Positions 1-8,741 of a stretch of 64,000 bases of DNA are shown here, in pieces. Both the position numbers and the translations under genes were made by a program. Origin of the DNA: Spartobacteria bacterium LR76. Lineage in GTDB: Bacteria; Verrucomicrobiota; Verrucomicrobiia; Chthoniobacterales; Terrimicrobiaceae. The notes under the pieces are model-generated. The model did no database searches. It was not told where the DNA came from and worked only from the letters and a program-made list of their open reading frames with translations. Where the stretch lies: positions 496,001 through 560,000 of the forward strand of contig QAYZ01000016.1 in the NCBI GenBank assembly GCA_003054655.1, given 5' to 3'. Every line of letters begins with the position of its first letter. Within the stretch, counting starts at the first letter, position 1.

Positions 1-1895
1 TCGGCGGCCTTCTTTGCCGCATCCCGGGCGGCATCATCGGAGCTTGCCTGAGGTGCGTTTTTGGCATCGTTGCTTGCCTGGTTCAGCGCCTTCAGGGTGC
101 TGGCCATGGCGTCTTTCTCGGCCTTCTCTCCGGCTCGGAACATTGCTTCGACGGCAAGCCGCAATTCATGCGCGGCATTCGCCGCAGGGCCTCGGGCCAT
201 GGGGACATCCTCGGCATCGAGTTGTCTTAGGGAGGACTTCGTTTCCTCATGAGCTTTGGCGAGGCGCTCCATGATCTCAGGTTCAAACGGAGCGAGAGTC
301 TGGTTTAATAACGCTGCGATGTGCTGGCTGACCTGGGCTTGGCGTTCGACGAACGATCCATCGAAGCGATTTGGGTTGGCTGGCTTGCCATCAGGCATCG
401 GAGTCGGAGCCGGGGAGTTGCGGCCAGGATCGGAGGCGGCGTCCTTTGTTTGATCGAGATCGGAGGACAGCCGCTGCTGCTCCTTGGCGAGAAGCTCCAG
501 CTCGCCCGCCTGGGTTTCATAGCGTTGCTTGAGCTCGACCTCCTGCTGTTTTTGGAAGGGATCATTGACGTTCTTGTCCTTGCCAAAGGTCTTGCCATCG
601 CGGGCGATGGTCTTGATCGCAAATTTCTCGATCTCGGTGATATGACTGAGCGCCTTTCCCTGGAGTTTTGACGCCGGTTCGTTCTGCGTCTCGCCGATCT
701 TCGAGGAGGCCTGCTGCATGAGCGGCTGGGTCTGGTTCAAGAGATCAACGATTTTAGCGGCTTTGCCCTCCACGATGAACTTCTTGATGACTTCGCCGAC
801 CTTGCCGGCTAGCTGGGCCTGCTCGCCGGAGACGCGCTGGTTTTCCTTGGTCCAGACAGGATTGGTCCGGGCGAGCTCCGCATTGGCGAGGAAGAAGTTT
901 TCCTTGAGCAGCCTGAGCTGGGCGACCTTGATCGCCCTGATGAGAGGGAATATTGACTCACCCGTGCCACCCGGCAGCTCCTTGACGTCATCCCGGAATG
1001 GTTTCACCTGAACGAACTGCACGGGGGAAACCGTCGCCGGGAGAGGCATGGGAGCGATCCGTTGCGCCTTGAGGTAATACGATACCATGTCGAAAGGCTC
1101 CACCACGATCTGATCCAGGAAGAGGGACGTGAGCAGCTTCGTGCGGCCCGGCTTTTCCAGTGCCTCGACTGGTACGGGTACGCTGAGACGGGACTCGCCA
1201 TTGACGGAAATCTCGAGAGATAGGTCCTTCAGTCCGCTGGTGGAATCCGCCGTGGCCTCGAGCGGCACTTCCTCAATCGGCGTGGCCTTGGTTTCCGATT
1301 TGGGCGATTTCCAGGTGATCGAGGCTTTGGGTGCGGCGGGTGCGGGAGTGGGTGTCGCGGCAGCGGTCTTGGGCGGCACGGGGATGGTCCATGGCTGAGC
1401 CCAGATGATCAGCGTAACGAAATGCGCGATGATCAGGCCTGCGACGAGGGTAGCCAGAGCAGCCAGCGCACGTCGCGGTGAACGTCGCGGGACGTGCTTC
1501 AGGAAAACCGCAGTTTCCTCACGTTGCGCTCTGGCGATCGGATCGTCCACGCCGCGCAAGGCGGTCACGGTCTCAAGGCGGTTTTTTGCCGAAAGCGTGT
1601 CGTCGAGCTGCCGGGCGGTCTTTAAAAGCGATCGACGACGGAAAAGCCAAAGGGCGATACAGACGATGAAAAGACCAGCGAGAGCCGCACCCCAGTAGAA
1701 AGGCACATTTCCCCATTTTTCGATCCGGGAGAAAGAGGGATGGGAGATCCAGAGAATGACGAGCAGGACGAACAACCCGGCAACCGCGATGACCAGCGGC
1801 CAGCCAGAGCGCATCCAGCGATATTGCTGGCGCAAGAGCTTGCCTGTCGTTCCTTCCGGAGCGGATGGCGATGAGGAGCTGTCGGGAGTGGTCAT
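1..1895 (-). CDS. Coiled-coil membrane protein of the MoxR/BatA cluster (C-terminus beyond window)
   Basis: The frame is open from an ATG at 1895 down to base 1, giving at least 631 residues with the C-terminus missing. Three hydrophobic segments are visible at about residues 33-51, 66-85 and 143-165. A long, charged, Lys/Glu/Gln/Ala-rich helical region follows, with a Pro-rich patch near residue 170. This is the layout of the large DUF4175-like proteins that close moxR/DUF58/vWA operons in Verrucomicrobiota and Planctomycetota; that family assignment is inference. It starts 4 bp after the stop of the BatA-like gene, so it is almost certainly co-transcribed. Its role is unknown, probably a cell-envelope partner of the vWA protein. 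Confidence 0.75.
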   Translation of the reverse strand, partial: MTTPDSSSSPSAPEGTTGKLLRQQYRWMRSGWPLVIAVAGLFVLLVILWISHPSFSRIEKWGNVPFYWGAALAGLFIVCIALWLFRRRSLLKTARQLDDTLSAKNRLETVTALRGVDDPIARAQREETAVFLKHVPRRSPRRALAALATLVAGLIIAHFVTLIIWAQPWTIPVPPKTAAATPTPAPAAPKASITWKSPKSETKATPIEEVPLEATADSTSGLKDLSLEISVNGESRLSVPVPVEALEKPGRTKLLTSLFLDQIVVEPFDMVSYYLKAQRIAPMPLPATVSPVQFVQVKPFRDDVKELPGGTGESIFPLIRAIKVAQLRLLKENFFLANAELARTNPVWTKENQRVSGEQAQLAGKVGEVIKKFIVEGKAAKIVDLLNQTQPLMQQASSKIGETQNEPASKLQGKALSHITEIEKFAIKTIARDGKTFGKDKNVNDPFQKQQEVELKQRYETQAGELELLAKEQQRLSSDLDQTKDAASDPGRNSPAPTPMPDGKPANPNRFDGSFVERQAQVSQHIAALLNQTLAPFEPEIMERLAKAHEETKSSLRQLDAEDVPMARGPAANAAHELRLAVEAMFRAGEKAEKDAMASTLKALNQASNDAKNAPQASSDDAARDAAKKAA

Positions 1896-1899
1896 GGGA

Positions 1900-3861
1900 T
1901 CAGGCCGAGGTGCGATTTGCGAGGGCGACTTCCGCGAGCAGACCGAGCGCGCAAGCAGCGAGCAGCCACCACCAGATCCGCTGCTGGGATTCCGCAACCT
2001 CGTCGCTCACCACAGGTCCGGCCAGGGAGCGCTTCTGCGCGGTGGCTCCGGGTTGTTGAGATTGGAGCCGGGCAAGCAGGCCGGCATCGGGCCACGGGGT
2101 GAGATCGGATTCCATGATCGGGGTATTTACGGCATACAAGGCGCGGCTCTTGCCGTCGGAATACTCGTACAATCCCGGAGCCGGCGGCTGGACGCCTCCA
2201 GAGACCTCTCGGGATGGTTCCGGTCGGGAGGAGTCAATAGTCGCCCAGGTTCCTTTCTCCGAGGGCAGGGGGATGGTGTCCCCGACGCGCCAGTCTCGCG
2301 CCGTGGAGTTGAGCGAGGCAAGCCAGCGGACGGCCTGATGTACGAAGGGGACAAAGGAGGGATGGACCATCCAGTCCGTCGCCTCCCGGTCGGGAGGGAA
2401 GCCACAGATGAGGAATTTTTGACCGCCGGAACTTACGGAGGCGATGGCGGCTGAGCCATCCGGCCAGTTTGCCACCGGAGTGATGCCATCTCCTGTGAGA
2501 TCGTAACCGCGATAGAACTCCACATCCATGAGGGAGAAGAGTCCATCACTGCCAAAGGCGGAGAGCAGCGGACTTTCGGCGTCCCAATCCCGCAACGTCC
2601 AGGGTTCGCTCTCCGGAGCGCGTTCCGCGATGTGGAAGCCTCTCTGGGCGAGCCAGCTTTTTTGTTCCGGCGATCCGTCGATAAAGATCCAGAGAGCCCC
2701 GCCCCCCTTGGCGAAGCGATCGAGATTTGTACGATAATGATCAGAGAATGCAGTCCCGCCCTGGGCTATGACCACCGAGGCCAGCGGCCATTCCGTCTCC
2801 GGCAAGGTGACGGACTCCAGAGGGTTGTCATTGAGCTTGCGGGTTGATCCCAAGGCATGCGCGAGGAAGTCGGTCCCGGACATAGGAGGTTCATTCAGCA
2901 CCTTTGATGCGGTGGGAGGCGTCACCGCGATCCAGGCAATGTCATCCGCAGGCAGAGCGTCCGGCGTCATCGTGACTTTCAAGCCGTCAAGGGTCTGACC
3001 TGCCGGGATGGGCACCTGGAGCCGGACTTTGTTTTCCGTGTTCTGCGCGAGTTTCACCTTCTGGCTCGTCAGTACGGTATCCCGTGATCGGATCTCGATT
3101 AACCTCTCGTCAGAGGACGGGCTGTAGAGCCGGATCGAGAGTTCAATCACACCGCCTTTGGCCTCGGGAGTCCACCGCGTTGAGGTGATGGCGGCCTGCC
3201 GCTCTGGAGCGGGTTCCGTCGCGCCGAATTGAATATCGATGCCAGCGGGTAGCGATTGGTCAAAAGGAGTGCCGACCCAGCCGAGACGCTGCTCGTCTGC
3301 CATCCAGACGAGGATCTTTTTGCGTGCGGGTTGAGCGGCGAGAGCTTCCCCTGCGAGTCGCATGGCAGCCGGGTACCGGGTCGTTTCAAACCCGGGCTTC
3401 ATCTCCTGCAATGCCGTGCGGACAGCCGCCAGGTCGGCAGTCATGGGAATCAACCAGCGTGGTGCCGGATTGATCATGAGCAGTCCGGCCTGGTCACCGG
3501 GGGCGAGCTGAGCAAGCGAGGCGAGAGCCTGCTGGCGGAGCTTTTCCCAGCGCTGGCCGGTTTGCATGCTCATGGAGTTGTCGATGGCGACAAGCAGCGC
3601 AGTCTGGTGCTCTGCCTGCTTGTTTTTCCAAAAGGGACGGGCAAATGCGCCTGCAAGCAGCAGGATCACGAGTGTGCGAAGAGCGAGCGTGAGCCAGCGC
3701 CGCAGGCGATGCTTGCGGGTGTCTCGGAGGGCGGATTCTCCGAGGAAGCGAAGCGAGGGAAATCGGACCTCGGTTTTGGGCTTGCTCCGTAAAAAATGCA
3801 GAGCGATCGGCAGGCCGACGAGCAGGCTTCCCGCCAGGAACCCAGGCACCAGCCAGTTCAT
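1900..3861 (-). CDS. BatA-like protein with von Willebrand A domain
   Basis: A membrane protein of 653 residues. It opens with the BatA N-terminal double-transmembrane module (MNWLVPGFLAGSLLVG, then a second hydrophobic stretch near residues 58-75). A vWA domain follows whose metal site reads DNSMSM near residue 92. A long middle region resembles the glutamine-amidotransferase-like C-terminal part of such proteins, and the end is another transmembrane segment beginning WWWLLAACALG. The start is the ATG at 3861, which overlaps the DUF58 stop by 4 bp. The same frame stays open further upstream, but that part lies over DUF58 and is not coding. With MoxR and DUF58 it probably forms an envelope chaperone or stress module. 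Confidence 0.88.
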   Translation of the reverse strand: MNWLVPGFLAGSLLVGLPIALHFLRSKPKTEVRFPSLRFLGESALRDTRKHRLRRWLTLALRTLVILLLAGAFARPFWKNKQAEHQTALLVAIDNSMSMQTGQRWEKLRQQALASLAQLAPGDQAGLLMINPAPRWLIPMTADLAAVRTALQEMKPGFETTRYPAAMRLAGEALAAQPARKKILVWMADEQRLGWVGTPFDQSLPAGIDIQFGATEPAPERQAAITSTRWTPEAKGGVIELSIRLYSPSSDERLIEIRSRDTVLTSQKVKLAQNTENKVRLQVPIPAGQTLDGLKVTMTPDALPADDIAWIAVTPPTASKVLNEPPMSGTDFLAHALGSTRKLNDNPLESVTLPETEWPLASVVIAQGGTAFSDHYRTNLDRFAKGGGALWIFIDGSPEQKSWLAQRGFHIAERAPESEPWTLRDWDAESPLLSAFGSDGLFSLMDVEFYRGYDLTGDGITPVANWPDGSAAIASVSSGGQKFLICGFPPDREATDWMVHPSFVPFVHQAVRWLASLNSTARDWRVGDTIPLPSEKGTWATIDSSRPEPSREVSGGVQPPAPGLYEYSDGKSRALYAVNTPIMESDLTPWPDAGLLARLQSQQPGATAQKRSLAGPVVSDEVAESQQRIWWWLLAACALGLLAEVALANRTSA

Positions 3862-4802
3862 AAGCGGTTGTCCCTTTGCGCCAGATACCGGGCGAGCGTA
3901 CCCGTTGGCGGCTTGTCCGTGCGGAGGCGCGAAAGGTCGCCGCCCACGGAGCGAAATTGCTGATCCAGCTCCGAGCAGAATGTGTTGAAGCGGCGCAGGT
4001 AATTCTCGCGTACAGCAGCGGGATCGAGTTTCAGCCGGGCACCGGATTCCGCATCGATGAATGTCCCGCCATCTTCGATGTCGAAGTCGATTTCCTGGGG
4101 GTCGAGAACATGGAGGCCGATGACCTCGTGATGATCGTAGGCGAGCCGGCGGAGGGCAGACTCCAGGCGCGGAAGGTCCTCGTAGAAATCGCTCGCGATG
4201 ACGACGAGCGAGCGCGGCGGGATCAGTTCGGCCAGGCTTTCCAGCGTCGTACCGAGGTCGGTTCCCTCGCGGGGATTGACCACGGTGAGCTTGCCGATAA
4301 ATCGTCGCCAGTGCGCGGTCGATGACCGGGCCGGCAGGTAGTCGATGAGCTCCTTTCCGGCCACGGCCAGGCCAAAGGCGTCCCGCTGGCGCTGGGCGAT
4401 CAGGCCGAGTCCGGCGAGGACGAGCCGGGCGTATTCCACCTTGGTCATCGTGGCCGTGGGCGAGCGAAAATCCATGGATGCGCTGGCATCGAGGACAACA
4501 AAGACCCTCAACTGTGTCTCCTCCTCGTATTGCTTGATATGCAGGCGATCGGTCCGGCCATAGAGACGCCAGTCGGCCCGGCGCAGGTCGTCTCCGAGCT
4601 GGTAGTTGCGGTATTCCGCGAATTCCACGGACGAGCCTTTTTGCGGGCTGCGGTGCTGGCCGCTCAGGAATCCCTCGACCATGTAGCGGGCGCGTAGCTC
4701 CAGACTCGGCAGATCGGCGAGCAACTGCATGTCCAGTAGCGGGAGAGCGGGCGGCGGACCGGCATCCACAGGCCAGGGACGTCCCTTTATGGCGGCGCTC
4801 AT
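3858..4802 (-). CDS. DUF58 domain protein
   Basis: A 314-residue protein of the DUF58 family. The family signature (RNYQLGDDLRRADWRLYGR) lies at about residues 65-83 and is followed by a vWA-like fold whose metal-binding motif DASASM is at 105-110. No transmembrane segment is apparent, so it is likely cytoplasmic or membrane-associated. It lies 6 bp downstream of moxR and overlaps the BatA-like gene by 4 bp, the usual order of these clusters. DUF58 proteins are thought to work as adaptors or substrates of MoxR AAA+ ATPases. The exact client here cannot be told from sequence. Confidence 0.9.
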   Translation of the reverse strand: MSAAIKGRPWPVDAGPPPALPLLDMQLLADLPSLELRARYMVEGFLSGQHRSPQKGSSVEFAEYRNYQLGDDLRRADWRLYGRTDRLHIKQYEEETQLRVFVVLDASASMDFRSPTATMTKVEYARLVLAGLGLIAQRQRDAFGLAVAGKELIDYLPARSSTAHWRRFIGKLTVVNPREGTDLGTTLESLAELIPPRSLVVIASDFYEDLPRLESALRRLAYDHHEVIGLHVLDPQEIDFDIEDGGTFIDAESGARLKLDPAAVRENYLRRFNTFCSELDQQFRSVGGDLSRLRTDKPPTGTLARYLAQRDNRL

Positions 4803-4808
4803 CGGCGG

Positions 4809-5825
4809 CTATTTGATGGTTTGCAGCAAACGGTCGATGATCGTTTCTGCCGTCTCGTTGTCGGCTTCGGCGCGATAGTTTGTGATGAGACGGTGACGCA
4901 GAACGAGCTTGGCGCTGCGGCGGATGTCCTCCCTGGCCACATTGAATCGTCCTTCCAGTGCTGCAAACGCCTTTCCTGCGAGCGCGAGGTACTGGGAGGC
5001 GCGGGGTCCGGCGCCCCACTGGAGATAGCGCTTCACGAAGTCCGGTGCGGAACTGTCGGACGGGCGCGTGGCCTGGACGAGCGATACCGCGTACTCCGCC
5101 ACCGACTGCACGACCGGGATGCGGCGCACCGCACGCTGGAGAGCGACCATTTCATGGCCTGTCCATACCGTCTGAAGGGTGGTGTCGTTGGTGCTGGTGG
5201 TCTCCAGCAGGATGCGCACCTCGTCGGCCCGCGAGGGATAGTCGATACGGAGATTGAACATGAAGCGGTCGAGCTGGGCCTCGGGGAGGGGGTACGTGCC
5301 TTCCTGCTCGATCGGGTTTTGGGTGGCGAGGACAAAAAAGGGCGATGGCAGCGCATACGTCTGGCCGGCGACGGTGACGTGGCGTTCCTGCATGGCTTCC
5401 AATAATGCGGCCTGCGTCTTTGGCGGCGTACGGTTGATTTCATCCGCGAGAAGCAGACTGGCAAAGACGGGGCCGGGGACGAAGCGGAACGCGCGCTTGC
5501 CCGGCTCGGTCTCGTCAATGATCTCCGTGCCGGTAATATCGCTCGGCATGAGATCCGGGGTGAACTGGATGCGCTGAAACGGGAGATCGAGGATCTCGGC
5601 GAGGCTGCGAACGAGCAGCGTTTTTGCCAACCCCGGCACGCCGATCATCAGGACATGGCCTTGCACGGCGAGGGCCACGAAGAGGTCGCGGATCGTTTCC
5701 TCCTGCCCGATGATCCGCTTGCCGAGTTCCTCGGCGAGACGGGCGTAACGGCTTGGGACGGAGCGGAGGATGTCCACATCGTTGTCCGAGGCGGACTGGG
5801 ACGGAGTGGGAACGGAAGTTGTCAT
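4809..5825 (-). CDS. MoxR-family AAA+ ATPase
   Basis: A 338-residue AAA+ ATPase of the MoxR group. Walker A is GVPGLAKT at residues 62-69, Walker B is LLLADE at about 125-130, and the following INRTPPKTQAALLEAMQE stretch is the MoxR signature. The C-terminal lid domain follows. MoxR ATPases act as chaperones that mature or insert metal ions into vWA-domain partners, and here DUF58 and a vWA protein follow directly on the same strand. The ATG at 5825 lies 12 bp after the stop of the transglutaminase gene, so that gene may head the same transcript. Confidence 0.93.
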   Translation of the reverse strand: MTTSVPTPSQSASDNDVDILRSVPSRYARLAEELGKRIIGQEETIRDLFVALAVQGHVLMIGVPGLAKTLLVRSLAEILDLPFQRIQFTPDLMPSDITGTEIIDETEPGKRAFRFVPGPVFASLLLADEINRTPPKTQAALLEAMQERHVTVAGQTYALPSPFFVLATQNPIEQEGTYPLPEAQLDRFMFNLRIDYPSRADEVRILLETTSTNDTTLQTVWTGHEMVALQRAVRRIPVVQSVAEYAVSLVQATRPSDSSAPDFVKRYLQWGAGPRASQYLALAGKAFAALEGRFNVAREDIRRSAKLVLRHRLITNYRAEADNETAETIIDRLLQTIK

Positions 5826-5837
5826 GTTAAAGGAAGC

Positions 5838-8435
5838 TTAGCGGGCAGCGATGGAGGTATTCCATGTATGGAGAGCTTTGCGCACCTCTGTATACTCAGC
5901 CGGAGAAATGACCGGCTTTTTGATTTCGACCATCGCAGTGCGTTCGATGGTATGAGCGTCAATTTGCTTCCACGTTACGGTCAGGTTTTGACCGCCGACA
6001 GAGAGAGCAAGAGGGGAGGGCAGGGGTTGCGGAGCGGCCTCGATGTAGGTCAACCTCACGGTTTGCCGGGTCGTGAAGGGCTGGCCGTCATTGATCTGGA
6101 GAGGGCGGTCTCGCTCGGGAGCGCTGAACCCCCGAAGCAAGGAAAAGTCCGGCAGCGGAAGCCGGGAGTCGCTGGACGCCACCTGGGCCTCGACTTTCAC
6201 TGTTTCACCCAGCGAACTGACATCGGAAACCCTGGCTCCGCTCGCATCACTGTCTGGCCATAGAGCCGAGATCGAGGCGCTGATGACATGGCGTCTCTGG
6301 GCGGGCGTGAGTCCGTGGAATGTCTCGCGGAGAGTGTATTCTGCAAGCCCCTTGCCGGTGCGTTGAAAGGTGCCGCTCCAGCCGCCCTCGGCGTTCTGCT
6401 TGAGCACCCAGGTGTCTGCAAGGACACTGGTTTCCGGTGTGCCGCCTACGACCTTGAACTCCGCCTTGCCCTCACCGATGACGAATCCCTGGCGACCTGC
6501 ATCACCGGGCGGGACATAGCCATAGGGCGTGACGCTGTCGGTTGCATCCAGCCAAAGCTCGGGGTTTTTTCCTTCCGCGGGAACATGGCAGATGGCGTGG
6601 TTGAATTGCCAGCTCGGCAGGCTCACATCCGTGGCGCTTCCGCGATTGAGCAGGACGAAGTCTGCCTCGATGCCCGAGGCCTTGAGGAGGGCGATGAGGA
6701 GGTTTGCCTTGTCCTTGCAATCGCCGAAGCGATTGTTCAGCACCTGCGCCGGAGTGCGGGGACGAAAGCCCTGGATGCCGAGTTCAACTGCGACATATCG
6801 CAGAGCGGAGACAAACTCAAACAACCTCTGGATCTTTTCCTCCCGGGTCTTGGCTGTTGCCGTGAGGTTCCTGGCTGTCTCGCGGACGGTGTCGTCGATG
6901 GCATCGGACCCGGCGGCAATACGCCGATACCACACGGCAAAGTCATCCCAGGAGGGAAGCGAACTCACGCCCAACCAGCTTACCCACTCGCTGGAAGGAG
7001 GGTCGCCCGGCAGGGACTCAGCCGCCTTTTGCGGGCCGAGCGTCCACCGGTAAATCTTGCGTCCGTGATCCACGGATACCACGGGACTTGCCTCGGAGTT
7101 TTTGAGAGCCACATGGTAGATCTTCTTCTCGGGAACCTTGATCTCGATCTGGGTGGCGAGGGCGGGGATTTTTTGCTGAACCGACAGGGTCTCCGTGACT
7201 TCCGGCAGCGCGGCGTTCAGCATCTGCCGGACGCGGTAGCCGATCTCGACGATGCAGCCAGGCCCTGCCTTGGGCAGGTACACCATGGCCATGGCTCCGC
7301 ACACTCCCGAGGTGCAGTCTGTTGCCGCGGGCAGTTTGGCTGGGTTGAATACAGTTGCCGAGCCATCGGGCTGGATGACCCTCGCCACCTCGAGCCTGGT
7401 CGTGACGATCGGCGGCGACTGCGGGAGAAATGCATTGGCCCACTCCGCGACGGCGTCCTCACGCGCAAGATAGACCCGCTGGAACAATCTGCGATCCGTT
7501 GTGCGATCCTCCTCCACGGTCAAGCCCACCCGCTGTTCCATCATGATGGCTGAGTGCTGGTCCGGATTGGGAATGGCCTTCGCCTCGGCGATAAGTTTTT
7601 TGGTTTCCTCCGTGGCTGGCTGATCCTCCCACAAGGCATTGGGATCGGTGATTTTGACCTCGATATCGGCGATGTCGACCGGCGTCGGAGCAGAGTTGCC
7701 GGATGACGCTGCGACTTCGGGCTTTGCCTCAAGATTCACGCCGAAAGGAGGCTCGAGGATGGTGCCGGTCACCGGATCGGCCAGACGGGCGTGCTCGATC
7801 TGCGCAAGGCTGGCGTTTTTGTATCCGTCCGATACGAGTTGCGATGCCCGGGCGGCGATCCACGGGAAGGCAGCTTTGGGGTTTTCTGCAAAAGCTGCGA
7901 TCCATGCCGCAGGAAAGCGCGGCTGGTCAGACTCGGCCTCCATCTTGGTGGCAGAGACCACCGATCTACGGGAGCTTTGCAGGATGGGCAAAAAGCTCCC
8001 GCTGTCGTTCGTTCCGATCAGGATGAACTGCCGTGCGGGAATGGCGTCCAGCGACGACTTGAGATCGTTCGCCGTCAGCCGAGGGCCGCTGACCTGAAAG
8101 GCGGGCACGCCGCCCTGCGACCTTGCGGAATGGCCATAGAGAACCAGCCAGAACTCATCGTCAGCGGCCTTGGCGTCTGCCAGCGCCTTGAGGATATCGT
8201 CACGACCGACCTTGTCGCCGAGCAGTGTGATATTCTCCAATGGGATACCCCGCTCCACCAGGAGGCGTTTGGTTTCCCCCGAAAGCCGGGCGAACTCCTC
8301 GGAATTGGCCGACGAACCAGGCAATCCGGAAACCACCAGGGCGCGCGATGCAGCGATGGATGGAGCCGGGAGGAGAGCGACGCAAACCAAGCTGATCCAC
8401 GCCACGGAGGCGCCGACGCTTTTGAGGGAAGTCAC
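5838..8435 (-). CDS. Caspase-like (inactive) plus DUF3857/transglutaminase protein
   Basis: An exported protein of 865 residues. A signal peptide (residues 1-29) is followed at about 30-210 by a C13/caspase-like fold: the histidine motif LVLYGHSARS is at 98-107, but the position of the nucleophile reads IGTNDSGSF (140-148), with Asn143 where Cys is expected. A linker leads into a DUF3857 beta domain (about 295-480) and a transglutaminase-like domain. There Cys573 (GDCKDK), His613 (FNHAI) and Asp630 (WLDATD) form an intact triad. Thus the second enzyme looks active and the first looks dead. It precedes moxR by 12 bp. Substrate unknown; a periplasmic or surface protein-processing role is inference. 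Confidence 0.85.
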   Translation of the reverse strand: MTSLKSVGASVAWISLVCVALLPAPSIAASRALVVSGLPGSSANSEEFARLSGETKRLLVERGIPLENITLLGDKVGRDDILKALADAKAADDEFWLVLYGHSARSQGGVPAFQVSGPRLTANDLKSSLDAIPARQFILIGTNDSGSFLPILQSSRRSVVSATKMEAESDQPRFPAAWIAAFAENPKAAFPWIAARASQLVSDGYKNASLAQIEHARLADPVTGTILEPPFGVNLEAKPEVAASSGNSAPTPVDIADIEVKITDPNALWEDQPATEETKKLIAEAKAIPNPDQHSAIMMEQRVGLTVEEDRTTDRRLFQRVYLAREDAVAEWANAFLPQSPPIVTTRLEVARVIQPDGSATVFNPAKLPAATDCTSGVCGAMAMVYLPKAGPGCIVEIGYRVRQMLNAALPEVTETLSVQQKIPALATQIEIKVPEKKIYHVALKNSEASPVVSVDHGRKIYRWTLGPQKAAESLPGDPPSSEWVSWLGVSSLPSWDDFAVWYRRIAAGSDAIDDTVRETARNLTATAKTREEKIQRLFEFVSALRYVAVELGIQGFRPRTPAQVLNNRFGDCKDKANLLIALLKASGIEADFVLLNRGSATDVSLPSWQFNHAICHVPAEGKNPELWLDATDSVTPYGYVPPGDAGRQGFVIGEGKAEFKVVGGTPETSVLADTWVLKQNAEGGWSGTFQRTGKGLAEYTLRETFHGLTPAQRRHVISASISALWPDSDASGARVSDVSSLGETVKVEAQVASSDSRLPLPDFSLLRGFSAPERDRPLQINDGQPFTTRQTVRLTYIEAAPQPLPSPLALSVGGQNLTVTWKQIDAHTIERTAMVEIKKPVISPAEYTEVRKALHTWNTSIAAR

Positions 8436-8741
8436 GAGGGCGGTATCTACGGAAAACGCCGCTATAAACCAAGCGATAATCCCCTGAATCTTGCCGATGG
8501 CACGCGGTATTCTGGAGAAAGCCCTTGGAGCCTAGGGAATAGCCGTCTGTGCGAATCTCGGCGACAATGAAACCTCGCTGCAGAGATATTCGTTTGGAAG
8601 GATATCGTATTGGTACGGTATATTGTGATCGCGAATGAGAGAGGCGGAGTAGGTCAATTCGATAGCCTCGGAGTTTGCTCATGTTTATCCAGATGCTGTC
8701 CCCGCTCAGACTGTTTCGCGAAGGGATGGTCGTTTCCGGAA
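8436..8741. other. Intergenic region between glycan operon and transglutaminase gene
   Basis: These 306 bases separate the last gene of the glycan operon from the start of the transglutaminase gene, both on the minus strand. No convincing ORF was found. The region should hold the promoter of the transglutaminase/moxR operon, but no clear -35/-10 pair stands out. An AT-rich, partly dyad-symmetric stretch lies at about 8602-8623 (ATATCGTA then TACGGTATAT). No strong hairpin with a T-run was seen after the last sialidase-like gene. Confidence 0.4.

Noticed and set aside
3862..5019. Upstream extension of the BatA-like frame by 386 residues
   Set aside because: The extension overlies DUF58 and moxR in another frame and is Arg/Pro-rich noise; the ATG at 3861 gives the normal BatA N-terminus.
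6288..7553. 421-residue plus-strand frame opposite the transglutaminase gene
   Set aside because: Antisense shadow; the minus-strand product has signal peptide, domains and catalytic residues, this one has none.
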